Source of the DNA: Kitasatospora sp. NBC_01266
GTDB taxonomy: Bacteria > Actinomycetota > Actinomycetes > Streptomycetales > Streptomycetaceae
NCBI RefSeq assembly: GCF_036242395.1
Contig: NZ_CP108458.1
Coordinates: 6,448,001 to 6,512,000, forward strand
Length of the DNA stretch: 64,000 nt
Direction of reading: 5' to 3'
Under the pieces are notes generated by a model. The model did not search any database, was not told the origin of the DNA, and saw only the letters and a list, made by a program, of their open reading frames with translations. The position numbers and the translations under genes were made by a program. Position 1 is the stretch's first letter. Every line of letters starts with the position of its first letter. Below, one piece after another: positions 49,229 to 58,945 of this stretch.

Positions 49229-50290
49229 TTGAGCGCGGTCCTGGTCAACGGGCAGGTCAGGTTCACCGTCCTCGGGCCGTTGGGGATCACCGACGGCCAG
49301 CAGACGGTGATCCTGCCGTCCTCCAAAACGTCGGTGCTGCTGGCCTCGCTGCTGCTGCACGCCAACACGGTCGTCCCGGTGCCGTATCTGCAGCGCGCGA
49401 TCTGGGGCGAGGATCCGCCGGAGACCGCCAAGGCCGCGGTGCAGAGCTGTGTGCTGCGGCTTCGCCGGCTCTTCGGCAGCCACGGGATACCGGCCGGGAT
49501 GATCGAGACGCTCCCGTACGGCTATCGGATCAACGCCGATGCCGGGACGCTGGACCTGATGCGGTTCCGCGAGCTGCTGCGGCAGGCGTCCGCCGCCGGG
49601 AACCCCGGTGCCGAGGTCGCCCTGCTGCGCCAGGCGGTGCTGCTGTGGCGCGGCAGGGCACTGCTGGAGAACGTCAACTCCGATCTGCTGCAACGGGATC
49701 TGGTGCCCCGGCTGGCCGAGGAACGGCTGCAGGCGGTGGAGCGGACCTTCGACCTCGAGTTGGCGCTCGGCCGGTGCCGCCAGGTGCTGGCCGAGACCCT
49801 GGCGATGGCTCGCAGCCACCCGGAGCACGAGCGGTTCTGCGAGCAGCTGATCGAGGCGCTGTACCGCACCGGGCGGCGGGCCGAGGCGCTCGCGGAGTAC
49901 CGGCGGGTCAAGGAGCACCTGCTGGAGGAACTCGGCATCGACCCGGGTCCGGCCCTGCAGCGGCTCGAACTCGCGATCCTGCGCGGCGACTCGCTGGGGC
50001 CCGACCCGGGCGCACCAGGGCCGGGCACACCAGCGCCGATCGCACCCGCGTCGAGCACACCCGCGCCGGCTGCCGCGCCGTCGGGTGCCCAGGTGCTGCG
50101 GCTGCCGGCCGCCGCGCCGTCGGGGGCGAAGGTGCTGCGGCGGCTGCTCCAGGCGGGGCTGCTGGAGGAAGGCCCGCACGGCGAGTACCGGATGAACGAA
50201 CTCCTGCACGTCTTCACCTGCGTGGCGGCAGGCGAGCACAACACCCCCGCGCTCCAGGGCGCGGACTCACAACGATCGACAAGGGCGTGA
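49229..50290 (+). CDS. SARP-type activator of the TOMM cluster
   Basis: About 353 residues from TTG 49229 (GAGGAACGGAG upstream); the longer open frame has no support. The DNA-binding domain is VRFTVLGPLGITDGQQTVILPSSKTSVLLASLLLHANTVVPVPYLQRAIWGEDPP, and the BTAD ends EYRRVKEHLLEELGIDPGPALQRLELAILRGD. A Pro/Ala linker leads to a 45-residue tail. In that tail LLQAGLLEEGPHGEYRMNELLHVFTCVAAGEH resembles the small winged-helix end seen in AfsR NB-ARC proteins, a remnant suggesting origin from a longer AfsR-like gene. Its stop (TGA 50288-50290) overlaps the GTG of the first biosynthetic gene, so the regulator is translationally coupled to the cluster. Confidence 0.88.
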   Translation: MSAVLVNGQVRFTVLGPLGITDGQQTVILPSSKTSVLLASLLLHANTVVPVPYLQRAIWGEDPPETAKAAVQSCVLRLRRLFGSHGIPAGMIETLPYGYRINADAGTLDLMRFRELLRQASAAGNPGAEVALLRQAVLLWRGRALLENVNSDLLQRDLVPRLAEERLQAVERTFDLELALGRCRQVLAETLAMARSHPEHERFCEQLIEALYRTGRRAEALAEYRRVKEHLLEELGIDPGPALQRLELAILRGDSLGPDPGAPGPGTPAPIAPASSTPAPAAAPSGAQVLRLPAAAPSGAKVLRRLLQAGLLEEGPHGEYRMNELLHVFTCVAAGEHNTPALQGADSQRSTRA

Positions 50291-52626
50291 CGAACGTGGC
50301 CACCGCATACGACGAGACAGCCGAGACCCGGCCGCGGCTTCGCCGGGACATCCTCTTCACCGAGACAGCGTCAGGGGTGCTGTTCCACAACGCCCAGGGC
50401 GGCTTCAGCCTCAACGGCAGGTCGGCCTACCGCTTCGCCTCGCTCTTCGTCCCGCACTTCGACGGCGGCACGACCGTGGCGGCGCTCGCCGAGGGGCTGG
50501 GTGAGGGGCAGCGCGACCTGCTGGCGGGGCTGGTCGCGGCGCTGTACCGGCACGGCTTCGCCCGGGACGCGGCGGTCCGGGGCGGCACGGCCGAGCCGGG
50601 ACCCGCGCCCGAGGTGGCGGCCAGGTTCGCCGCGCAGATCGCGTACGTGGACCACTACGCCGACAACGACGGCGCCCGCTTCCAGCGCTTCCGCGACACC
50701 CGGGTGGCCGTCCTCGGTGACGACCCGTCGGCCCGCTGGTGCGCGCTGGGCCTGCTGCGCAACGGCTGCGCGGCCGTCGGGGTGCTGGACGGTCCGGGCC
50801 TGGACGAGGTCCTGGACGAGGCGCGGGCACTGACCGAGGCGGGCTGCCCGGTGTCGGTCGAGCGGCTGGCGGCGGGAGCGGACCGGTCGGGAGCGGACCG
50901 GGTGGGGCGGGCCGTGACCGGCTGGGCCGAGCTCGACGGTTACGACCTGGTCGTGGTGACCGGCGGGACCCTCGGCGCCAGGCGGCTGTCCCGGCTGCTG
51001 GCGGAAGGTGTGCCGGCCGGCCGGACGCTGCTGCCCGCGTGGACCTTCGGCCGCCGCGCCGTGATCGGCCCGCTGATGGAGTCCGGCACGGCCGGGTGCT
51101 GGCTCTGCGCCGTCCTGCGGCTGGGCGCGAACGGTACGGCGGCGGCGAGCGCGGCCCTGTGGCGCGGCATCGCCCCGGATGCGCCGCTGGGGCCGGAGCA
51201 GCCGGAGCCGAGCGGCCCGCTGGCCGGGATGCTGGGCAACCTGCTCGGCTTCGAGGTCTTCCGCCACACCACGGGCGCGCTGCCGACGGAGACCGCCGGC
51301 CGGCTGATCATCCAGGACCTGGACTCGCTGGACGTGGTCTCCGAGCGGCTGCTCGCCCACCCGCGCTGCCCGTACTGCGCCCTGTCTCCCGTCACCGGTG
51401 GCGTGGACGCCGCCGCCGCGTCAGGGCTGCCCGCACTGGACGAGGACGCTTCGACACCGGACGAGGCCGCTTCGGCACCGCACGAGGGCGCCTCGACCGG
51501 GCTGCCGGATGCCGCCGGGGAGGAGGCCACCAAGGCCGCCCTCGCCGAGCTGACCGTCCGGGAGAGCCTGATCGGCGCTCGGGCCGGGCTCTTCGACGGC
51601 TTCCACGACGAGGAGTGGAGCCAGAGCCCGCTCAAGGTCGGCACGGTCGGCCTGGGCGTCGGCGACGGGCAGTGCCGCCAGGTCTCGGCCTTCGATCTGC
51701 ACCACGTCGCCGCTGCGCGGCTGCGCGGGCTGCGGCGCGCCGCCGAGACCTACGCCGAGCACGTCGTCCCCGTCGCCGGGGTGCTGAACGCCGGCGAGGC
51801 GGCGGCGGTCGGCGTGAAGTGGCCGCTGATCGCGCCCGAGCGCCTGGGCACGGCCAGCGGGAACGGCATGGGCATCGATCAGATCGCGCGCTGGGCCCCG
51901 GCGACCTCGCTGATCAGCGCGCGCACCGTGCTGGTGCCGGCCGCCGCCCTGCGCACCTTCGGTCCGGACAACCGGGACCGGGTCTGCGAGCTCACCTCGG
52001 CCGGAACCGGCGCGGGCGCCGACGCCGCCGCCGCGATCCGGCGCGGCCTGCGCACGGCGCTCTCGTACGACGTGCTGCGCCAGGCGCTGCGGCGCGCGGT
52101 GCCGGTCTCCCGGGTCGACCCCGAGAGCTTCGCCGAGGACGTCGAACTCACCTTCCTGGCCCGCTCCGCGAAGAACCTCGGGGTGGACCTGGAACTGCTG
52201 GAGCTGGGGGAGCCGGCGCGGCGCGCGGTCCCGGTCATGCTGGCCCGGTGCGCGGACCGCGCCACGGGTGCCTGGCAGTGGGCCGCCGGGAGCTCGCCGC
52301 ACCGGTCACGGGCGGCCCGCGAGGCGGTCCGGGAGCTGCTCGGCCGCGTCCAACTGGGCCGGCAGTCGGGCGTCGAAGGCGCGGTGGACACCGGGGACCC
52401 GCTCTTCGGCGATCTGGACGCCGGCGCCATCGCCGTCAGCGCCGAGGGCCTGGCCGGCGGCGGCGGCGACTGCGCGGCGGTGAGCTGGGCGGACGTGCTG
52501 GACCGGCTGCACCGCGGCGGCAGGGACGTCCTGGTGGCCCCCGTGCCCGCGCCCGACCTCGGCGTCGGCGGGATCAGCGTGGCCCGGGTGCTGCTCGTCG
52601 AAGGCGGCGGCCGTGACGAGCACTGA
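50287..52626 (+). CDS. TOMM leader-binding RRE/E1-like protein fused to a degenerate YcaO domain
   Basis: A 779-residue protein from GTG 50287, in a 4-nt GTGA overlap with the SARP stop. Residues about 18-98 (RRDILFTETASGVLFHNAQGGFSLNGRSAYRF... to LYRHGFARD) form a PqqD-like RIPP recognition element. The middle is an E1-like (ThiF/SagC) fold with zinc Cys pairs CWLC (271/274) and CPYC (361/364). The last 350 residues follow the YcaO layout: FDLHHVAAARLRGLRRAAETYAEHVV, ELTSAGTGAGADAAAAIRRGLRTALSYDVL, FLARSAKNLGVDLELLELGEP. The ATP/Mg-binding Glu residues of active YcaO enzymes are absent, so this part should be non-catalytic. It presents the precursor to the active YcaO partners. Confidence 0.85.
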   Translation: MTNVATAYDETAETRPRLRRDILFTETASGVLFHNAQGGFSLNGRSAYRFASLFVPHFDGGTTVAALAEGLGEGQRDLLAGLVAALYRHGFARDAAVRGGTAEPGPAPEVAARFAAQIAYVDHYADNDGARFQRFRDTRVAVLGDDPSARWCALGLLRNGCAAVGVLDGPGLDEVLDEARALTEAGCPVSVERLAAGADRSGADRVGRAVTGWAELDGYDLVVVTGGTLGARRLSRLLAEGVPAGRTLLPAWTFGRRAVIGPLMESGTAGCWLCAVLRLGANGTAAASAALWRGIAPDAPLGPEQPEPSGPLAGMLGNLLGFEVFRHTTGALPTETAGRLIIQDLDSLDVVSERLLAHPRCPYCALSPVTGGVDAAAASGLPALDEDASTPDEAASAPHEGASTGLPDAAGEEATKAALAELTVRESLIGARAGLFDGFHDEEWSQSPLKVGTVGLGVGDGQCRQVSAFDLHHVAAARLRGLRRAAETYAEHVVPVAGVLNAGEAAAVGVKWPLIAPERLGTASGNGMGIDQIARWAPATSLISARTVLVPAAALRTFGPDNRDRVCELTSAGTGAGADAAAAIRRGLRTALSYDVLRQALRRAVPVSRVDPESFAEDVELTFLARSAKNLGVDLELLELGEPARRAVPVMLARCADRATGAWQWAAGSSPHRSRAAREAVRELLGRVQLGRQSGVEGAVDTGDPLFGDLDAGAIAVSAEGLAGGGGDCAAVSWADVLDRLHRGGRDVLVAPVPAPDLGVGGISVARVLLVEGGGRDEH

Positions 52627-54556
52627 GCCGCTGGACCGCACCGCGCCGCTGGACCGCACCGCGCCGTGGCAGCGGACCTGTGCGGAGCTGGCGCCGCTGC
52701 TGGCCGACGGGTTGGCCCGGTTCGGCGCCGACCACGCGGTGCGGGTGGGGACCCTCGGGGTGCGCGACGAACTGGACCGGGCGCCCTCCCCGGGCGGGGT
52801 CGACCGCCGCACGCCGGTCGGGCTGTACGGGCACCACGCGGTCGTCGGGCCGTTCCAGGACGGCCGCGGCGGCCCGTGCCCGCGCTGCCTGGCCCGGCGC
52901 TGGCAGGCTGTCCGGGCGGCGGCGCTGCGCGACGCGCTGGAGACCGGCGGCCCCACCGGGGCCACCGGGAACCCGCCGTGGGCGCTGCCGTTCCTCGCCG
53001 ACACGCTCGCCGCGCTGGTCGCCGCGCACCTCGCGCACGGGGAGCGCGACCGCTACCCGTCCGTCTACCTGGTCGACCTGGAACGCCTGACGGTCGACCG
53101 CCACCCGCTCGTCCCGGACACCGACTGCCCCGACTGTGCCCGTGAACTGCCTGCGGACTCGGCCGAGTTGGCGGCGGTCGAGCCGACCGAGGTGCCCAAG
53201 CTCGCGCCGGACGTCTTCCGCCGGCGCCGGATCGGCGACTACGCGCTGCCGGTGCGGGCGCTGGCCAACCCGGTCACCGGGCTGCTCGGCGCCGCGGTCC
53301 GGCCCGACCTGGCCTCGGTGTCCACCAGCGCGACCCTGGGCTGCCTGTCCACCCGCGCGGCCGGCTACCTGGACGAGTGCTTCTGGGGCGGGCACACCGA
53401 CAGCTTCGGCAGCAGCGTCACGGTCGGGCTGCTGGAGGGGCTCGAGCGCTACGCCGCCATGCGCTCCAGGGGCAAGCGGACGGTGGTGCACGGGAGTTAC
53501 CGCGAACTCGCGGAACACGCGCTCGACCCGCGCGACTACGGGCTCTACCCGCCGGAGGTCTACCGGCAGGAGCGGGTGCACCCGTTCACCCCGGATCGCG
53601 AACTCCCGTGGGTCTGGGGGTACTCGCTGCGCGATCGGCGGCCGGTGCTGGTGCCGGAGGTGCTCGCCTACTTCCACGCGCACGGCCGGCCCGAGGACCG
53701 CTTCCTCCAGGAGAGCTCCAGCGGCTGCGCCTCCGGTGGCTGCCTGGAGGAGGCCGTCTACTTCGGTCTGATGGAGGCGATCGAGCGGGACGCGTTCCTG
53801 ATCGCCTGGTACGGGCAGCTGGCCCTGCCGGAGATCGACCCGCGCAGCAGCGACCGCGCCGACACCAGGGCGATGGTCGACCGCCTGGAGATGTACGGCT
53901 ACCGGGCCCGGTTCTTCGACACCCGGATCACCTTCCCGATCCCGATCGTGACGGCGGTGGCCGAGCGGATCGACGGCGGCATGGGGAGGTTGTGCTTCGG
54001 CGCGGGCGCGAGCCTCGACCCGGAGTCGGCGCTCTCGGCCGGTCTGTGCGAGATCGCCACCGACTCGGTCAAACTGCGCCGGATGGCCGTCCAGGACCAG
54101 GACCGCCTGCGGCCGATGGTGGCCGACCGGAGCCTGGTCCGCGAACTGCACGACCACCCCATGCTCTACGGGCTGCCGGAGATGGCCCGGCACGCGGACT
54201 TCCTGCTGGCCGGCGGCGGACAGCCGCGCTCGCTCGCCGAGACCTTCGGGGCGCCCGGCGCCGGCACCATCGCGCCCGGCGCGGATCTCGGCGAGGACGT
54301 CCGGGCCTGCGTCGAGGCGTTGGCCCGGGCCGGCTTCGACGTGCTGGTCGTCGACCAGAGCACGCCCGAGCAGCGGGAGTTGGGCCTGAGCACGGTCAAG
54401 GTGATCGTGCCGGGGCTGGTGCCGATCGACTTCGGCTGGCAGTGGCAGCGGGCGCTGCACCTGCCCCGGGTGCGGACCGCGCCGCGCGACGCCGGCCTGC
54501 GCGCGCACGTGCTGGGCGCGCGGGACCTCAACCCCGCGCCGCACCCCTTCCCCTGA
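52613..54556 (+). CDS. YcaO-family azoline cyclodehydratase (copy 1)
   Basis: A 647-residue enzyme from GTG 52613, overlapping the previous gene by 14 nt. It uses ATP to cyclise Cys/Ser/Thr onto the preceding amide. An N-terminal module carries two CxxC pairs (CPRC 89/92, CPDC 172/175), probably one zinc site. The YcaO core has VGLLEGLERYAAMRSRG, SSSGCASGGCLEEAVYFGLMEAIERDAFLIAWYG and LSAGLCEIATDSVKLR, with the ATP-binding Glu residues intact. The C-terminus KVIVPGLVPIDFGWQWQRALHLPRV...PHPFP ends in the Pro-rich tail typical of azoline-forming members. It should act with the RRE/E1-like protein. Confidence 0.92.
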   Translation: MTSTEPLDRTAPLDRTAPWQRTCAELAPLLADGLARFGADHAVRVGTLGVRDELDRAPSPGGVDRRTPVGLYGHHAVVGPFQDGRGGPCPRCLARRWQAVRAAALRDALETGGPTGATGNPPWALPFLADTLAALVAAHLAHGERDRYPSVYLVDLERLTVDRHPLVPDTDCPDCARELPADSAELAAVEPTEVPKLAPDVFRRRRIGDYALPVRALANPVTGLLGAAVRPDLASVSTSATLGCLSTRAAGYLDECFWGGHTDSFGSSVTVGLLEGLERYAAMRSRGKRTVVHGSYRELAEHALDPRDYGLYPPEVYRQERVHPFTPDRELPWVWGYSLRDRRPVLVPEVLAYFHAHGRPEDRFLQESSSGCASGGCLEEAVYFGLMEAIERDAFLIAWYGQLALPEIDPRSSDRADTRAMVDRLEMYGYRARFFDTRITFPIPIVTAVAERIDGGMGRLCFGAGASLDPESALSAGLCEIATDSVKLRRMAVQDQDRLRPMVADRSLVRELHDHPMLYGLPEMARHADFLLAGGGQPRSLAETFGAPGAGTIAPGADLGEDVRACVEALARAGFDVLVVDQSTPEQRELGLSTVKVIVPGLVPIDFGWQWQRALHLPRVRTAPRDAGLRAHVLGARDLNPAPHPFP

Positions 54557-54589
54557 CCCGCCCTGCTCCAGAGCAGAAAGGAACTGACC

Positions 54590-56167
54590 ATGGGTGTCGC
54601 CCATGAGTACGCCGAGGCGGTCCTGCACCGGACCAGGAGCCCCATGGAGGGCGACCTCCGCAAGCCCGACTGGGGCGACCAGCCCCGGACGGGCAAGTAC
54701 TACCCGACCGCGGCCGACTTTCCGCTGCCGCGCTACCGCGCGGTGCCCGAGGCGACCACGCAGCGCGGCCTGTTCGGCCCGCGCGGCACCGGTGCCTTCT
54801 CGCTGCCGCTGCTCAGCGGGATGCTCCAGGACTCGCACGGCCTGCTCAGCCGCCGGCTCGCGGTCCACGGCAACGCCAACCTGGAGACGCTGCCCTGGTA
54901 CGACCGCGCCCACTGGGCGCGCGGCACCGCCTCCGGCGGCGGGCTCTACCCGGCGACCGTCTACTGGGCCGGCGGGGCGAGCGGGCCGATGACCCCCGGC
55001 GTCTACCACTACGACGTCCAGCAGCACGCGATGCGGCGCCTGCTCACCGGCGACGTGTCCGGCGAGCTGCGGGCGGCCGTCGGTGACGACGAACTGACCG
55101 GCGGGACGGACCAGTTCCTGATCCTGGGGGTCAAGTTCTGGCTCAACACCTTCAAGTACGCGGGCTTCGGCTACCACGTCGTCACCATGGACGTGGGCGC
55201 GCTGCTGCAGAGCTGGCGGATGTGGGCCGGGGCCCAGGGGCTGCACCTCGGCGAGGCGCTCTGGTTCGACGAGCCGAGGCTGGGCCGGCTGCTGGGCCTC
55301 GGCCCGGACGAGGAGGGCGTGTTCGCCGTCGTCCCGCTGCGCTGGGCGGGCGACGGGGGCGGTACTCTCCGGGCCGCCGAGTCGGGCGAGTCGGGCGAGC
55401 TGATCGAGGCCCTGCGGGTCCGGATCACCGACCAGGAGCAGTCCCGCTCGACCCTCGGCTTCGACACCGTGCGGCGGATGCACGCCGCCACCCTGGTGGA
55501 CGCCGCCCGCCACCCGGCCCGCCCGGACCTCGCCCCGCCCGTCCCCGCCGGGGGAGAGCGGACACCGCTGCCCGTGCCCTCGGCCCTGACCCTGCCGATC
55601 CGCGCCGCGCTGCGCGCCCGGTGCAGCAGCTTCGGCCGGTACAGCGGTCAACACCCGATGGAGCTCGAGCAGTTGGCCGCGATGCTGGCCGCCGCCCAGT
55701 CCGCCGGGGGCACCGTGACCAGGCTGTACGTCTTCGTCAACCACGTGGTGGGCGTGCCGCCCGGCAGCTACCTGCTGGACGGCCGGGTGGCCGAGGGCAG
55801 CGGGAACCTGCGGCTGGTCAAGGCCGGGGCGCCCGGGTCCTTCCTGCAGCGCAGCTACACGATGCACAACTACAACCTGGAGCAGACCGGTGCCGTGATC
55901 GTGCCGGCCGTCCGGGTGCCCGCGCTGCTGGACGAGGTCGGGGGCCGGGGCTACCGGCTCGCCAACGCGGCGGTGGGGGCCACCGCCCAGGCCGTCTACA
56001 CGGCCGCAGCCGCGGCCGGCCTCGGCTGCGGGGCGGCGCTGGCCTTCGACGGGGCGGCGTACACGCAGGAGCTGGGCCTGGCGGACACCGGCGAACTGCC
56101 GCTGCTGATCATCGCGGTCGGCCAGGAGCGCCCCGACGCCGCCGACTACCGCTACGAGGTGGTCTGA
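54590..56167 (+). CDS. SagB/ThcOx-family FMN azoline dehydrogenase
   Basis: A 525-residue nitroreductase-fold enzyme from ATG 54590 with AAAGGAA upstream. It has two nitroreductase-like halves. The first has WARGTASGGGLYPATVYWAGG and GYHVVTMDVGALLQSWRMWAGAQGL. The second has RARCSSFGRYSGQHPMELEQLAAMLAAAQS, NYNLEQTGAVIVPA and NAAVGATAQAVYTAAAAAGLGCG. Double-length SagB proteins of about 500 residues are typical of actinobacterial thiopeptide and linear-azole clusters. It oxidises azolines to thiazoles and oxazoles with FMN. It lies directly after YcaO copy 1. Confidence 0.92.
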   Translation: MGVAHEYAEAVLHRTRSPMEGDLRKPDWGDQPRTGKYYPTAADFPLPRYRAVPEATTQRGLFGPRGTGAFSLPLLSGMLQDSHGLLSRRLAVHGNANLETLPWYDRAHWARGTASGGGLYPATVYWAGGASGPMTPGVYHYDVQQHAMRRLLTGDVSGELRAAVGDDELTGGTDQFLILGVKFWLNTFKYAGFGYHVVTMDVGALLQSWRMWAGAQGLHLGEALWFDEPRLGRLLGLGPDEEGVFAVVPLRWAGDGGGTLRAAESGESGELIEALRVRITDQEQSRSTLGFDTVRRMHAATLVDAARHPARPDLAPPVPAGGERTPLPVPSALTLPIRAALRARCSSFGRYSGQHPMELEQLAAMLAAAQSAGGTVTRLYVFVNHVVGVPPGSYLLDGRVAEGSGNLRLVKAGAPGSFLQRSYTMHNYNLEQTGAVIVPAVRVPALLDEVGGRGYRLANAAVGATAQAVYTAAAAAGLGCGAALAFDGAAYTQELGLADTGELPLLIIAVGQERPDAADYRYEVV

Positions 56168-56230
56168 CCCGTGAGCCACCGAAGCATCCCGAGCGCCCCG
56201 AGCATTCCGAGCACCCCGGAAGGAAGCACC

Positions 56231-58945
56231 GTGACCGTCCTGGAGACCACCCGGGCGAACACCCTGAGCCGTCGCTTCATGCTGCGCGTCGCCGGACTGC
56301 CGATCGAGGCCGTCCAACGCCTGCGTTCCCCGCGACTGCACCAGCGGGCCGAGGAACTGCTCACCGAGGAGCAGCGGTTGAGCTCGGCGGGGGCCGAGCT
56401 GAGCGATCGACTCGGCGCCCTGGTCTCGCAGTTCGAGGACGACCAGCTGCGCCGGTCGGTGCTGTCGCTGCGCCGCCAGGTGTTCAACAACCGCCTGCCG
56501 AGCGGCCTGCCGGCGGCCCTGGACCTCGCGCGGCGGCTCGGTGGCCCGACCGGCGAGGCGCTGACCGACTGGCTGACGGCGCGCCGGCGGCACGCGCTGG
56601 CGACGGCGGCGGTCGAGTCCCTCTACCAGCGGGAGCTCGAAGCCGGTCGCGCCGAACTGCGCGGCCTGGCACAGCAGGACCGGATCCGGCTCGGCCTGCT
56701 GCTGGCCTCGCCCACCCTGGAAGGCCAGTTGAACGCGTTCGTCCGAGCCGCCGGGCTGATGCCCGACAAGCGCGGGCGCAAGCTGGAGCGCTCGCTGCTG
56801 GCCTACCTGTACCGGACGGCCTGCAAGACCAGCCCGTTCTCCACCTTCACCAGTCTGGCCGTCGGACGCTTCGCACCGGGTGCGGCGGCCGAGGTGGCCG
56901 TCGGGCAGGAGTGGACCGGGCACCCGCGGCTCAACGTCGTGGTGCTGGCCCGGCTCGCTCAGGCGATCGTCGACAACCCGCGGCGCCGGGGCGACCTGCC
57001 CATCGCGCCCGCCTCCGGACTCGCCCTGGGGGAGGGGCGGATCCGCTACGTGCGCCGCTCCACCACGGCCGGCGACGACAGCCGGTCGGTGGCCTTCGAC
57101 CGGGCGACCGACCGGGTCTTCTTCCTGCGCCGCAGCGGGCTGCTGGAGCGGCTGCTGGAGCTGTTCCGGCAGCGGTCCGACCTGCGCTGCGCCGAGGTGC
57201 GCGACTGGCTCGGCGAGCACGCCGGCGCCGAGCCCGAGGAGGCCGAGCGCTATCTGAGCGCCCTGCTCGACCTCGGCCTGCTGCAACTGCCGGCGCTGGC
57301 CGTCGATGTGCACGACCATGACCCGCTGCGCTCCTTCCAGGCCGCACTGCGCGCGCTGGACCGCCGGTGGGCCGAGGCGCTCGCCGATCGCCTGGACGGG
57401 CCGGCGGACTGGATCAACGACTACCGGGGTGCCGAGTTGGCCACCCGGCGTGCGATCCTGTCCCATCTGCGCACCGAACTCCTCTCCCTCCAGATGGAGT
57501 TGGGTGCCGAGTCGGCCTCGCTGCCGCAGCTCCTGCTCTATGAGGACGTCACCGCCGCGCCGACCCGGGCCGACCTCGGCCGCTGGCAGCGGTTGGCCGC
57601 CGAGCCACTGCGCGAGCTGTCCGCGGTGTTCCCGGCCTACGACCCGATGCTCGTCCAACGGCTCACCCTCAAGGGCTTCTTCGTCATGCGCCACGGCCGG
57701 GGCGGGCGCTGCGACGATCTGCTCACCCTGGTCCACGACTTCCACGAGGACATCTTCGACCGCTACCTGGAGTACTCCGCCGCACTGCCGGCCGACAGCG
57801 CGGCGGGCGAACTGAACTGGCTGGGGCTGTCCGAGATCACCGCGCTGGACCTGGCCCGGGACGATTTCGCCGCCGGGATGCGCCGCTGCTGGGCGGAACT
57901 CCCGGAGGGCGCCGATGAGTTGCGGATCGATCCGGAGCAACTGCGGTCCGCCGCCGAGCACCTGGTGCCGGTGGCCCGGGGCTTCGAGCCGCAGAGCCAC
58001 TTCCTGCAACTGGCCGAGCGGGAGGGCGATCCGCTGGTGGTGCTCAACAACTCCTACGGCGGGATCGGCTTCCCGTTCACCCGCTTCACGCACTGCTTCG
58101 AGCAGCGCGCCGAGCAGGGGGAGTGGCCGCAGGCGTCACTGGCCGATGGAGTCAGCAGGAGCCTGCGCGACTGGCAACCCGACGGAGCGGTCTTCGCCGA
58201 GATCACCGCGGGCCCGGCGACCACCAACCTCAACCTGCACAGCCCGCTGACCGACTACCAGATCGCCTGCCCGGGGGAGGTCAGCAGCGCCCCGCCGGCC
58301 TCCCGGCTGCCGCTGGAGGACCTCTACGTCGTGCACGACGAGGCGGCCGACCGGCTGGTGCTGCGTTCGCGGCGGCTGGATCGCGAGGTGGTGCCGCTGT
58401 ACTTCGGCTACCTCGTCTCCGAGGCGCTGCCCGAGATCCCGCGCACCCTGCTGCTGTTCGCGCCGACCTTCCGGGTGCACCTGGACGCCTGGCGCGCCGT
58501 GCCGCAGGGCCCGGCCGTGGACGGCGTGACCCGCCGGCCCCGGGTCCGCTACCGCAGCGTGGTGCTGCACCGGCGCAGTTGGAGCGCCGACTGCGCCGTG
58601 CTCCCGGCCCGCGAGCCCGGCGAGGCCGAATCCCACTGGTACCTGGGCTGGCAGCGCTGGCGGCGGCGCCACGGCCTGCCCCTCCAGGTCTTCGCCAGGT
58701 TCCAGGAACAGCGGGCGAAGGAAGGCGAGTTCGGCGGCGGCAAACCCCAGTACGTCGACTTCGCCAGCCCGCTGTCCCTGCTCGCGCTGGAGGCCGCCAT
58801 GGCCGGGCGGCCGGGCCGGATCGTCTTCGAGGAGATGCTCCCGGCCGAGGACGAACTCCAGACGCACTCGCCGCAGGGCCGCCATGTGGCGGAGTTCGCG
58901 GTGGAACTCGTACCCGACCGGACCCAGCAGGAGGAGCGCGCATGA
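56231..58945 (+). CDS. LanB-type dehydratase, glutamylation (Lant_dehydr_N) protein
   Basis: About 904 residues from GTG 56231, which has GGAAGGAAG upstream; an in-frame GTG at 56171 would add 20 residues. It carries the N-terminal LanB signature SRRFMLRVAGLPIEAVQRLRSPRL and KTSPFSTFTSLAVGRF (about 199). Later blocks include VLNNSYGGIGFPFTRFTHCFE and YLGWQRWRRRHGLPLQVFARFQE with KPQYVDFASPLSLLALE. This part transfers glutamate from glutamyl-tRNA to Ser/Thr of the precursor. The elimination domain is not in this protein but next door (58942), as in thiopeptide and goadsporin systems. An ATGA overlap couples the two. Confidence 0.92.
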   Translation: MTVLETTRANTLSRRFMLRVAGLPIEAVQRLRSPRLHQRAEELLTEEQRLSSAGAELSDRLGALVSQFEDDQLRRSVLSLRRQVFNNRLPSGLPAALDLARRLGGPTGEALTDWLTARRRHALATAAVESLYQRELEAGRAELRGLAQQDRIRLGLLLASPTLEGQLNAFVRAAGLMPDKRGRKLERSLLAYLYRTACKTSPFSTFTSLAVGRFAPGAAAEVAVGQEWTGHPRLNVVVLARLAQAIVDNPRRRGDLPIAPASGLALGEGRIRYVRRSTTAGDDSRSVAFDRATDRVFFLRRSGLLERLLELFRQRSDLRCAEVRDWLGEHAGAEPEEAERYLSALLDLGLLQLPALAVDVHDHDPLRSFQAALRALDRRWAEALADRLDGPADWINDYRGAELATRRAILSHLRTELLSLQMELGAESASLPQLLLYEDVTAAPTRADLGRWQRLAAEPLRELSAVFPAYDPMLVQRLTLKGFFVMRHGRGGRCDDLLTLVHDFHEDIFDRYLEYSAALPADSAAGELNWLGLSEITALDLARDDFAAGMRRCWAELPEGADELRIDPEQLRSAAEHLVPVARGFEPQSHFLQLAEREGDPLVVLNNSYGGIGFPFTRFTHCFEQRAEQGEWPQASLADGVSRSLRDWQPDGAVFAEITAGPATTNLNLHSPLTDYQIACPGEVSSAPPASRLPLEDLYVVHDEAADRLVLRSRRLDREVVPLYFGYLVSEALPEIPRTLLLFAPTFRVHLDAWRAVPQGPAVDGVTRRPRVRYRSVVLHRRSWSADCAVLPAREPGEAESHWYLGWQRWRRRHGLPLQVFARFQEQRAKEGEFGGGKPQYVDFASPLSLLALEAAMAGRPGRIVFEEMLPAEDELQTHSPQGRHVAEFAVELVPDRTQQEERA

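Noticed and set aside
52574..58093. A 1839-codon open frame on the minus strand across the TOMM genes
   Set aside because: It is the mirror of high-GC coding sequence. The plus strand carries recognisable domains with ribosome sites and coupled starts throughout; the minus translation shows no known motif and is Gly/Arg/Val-rich.
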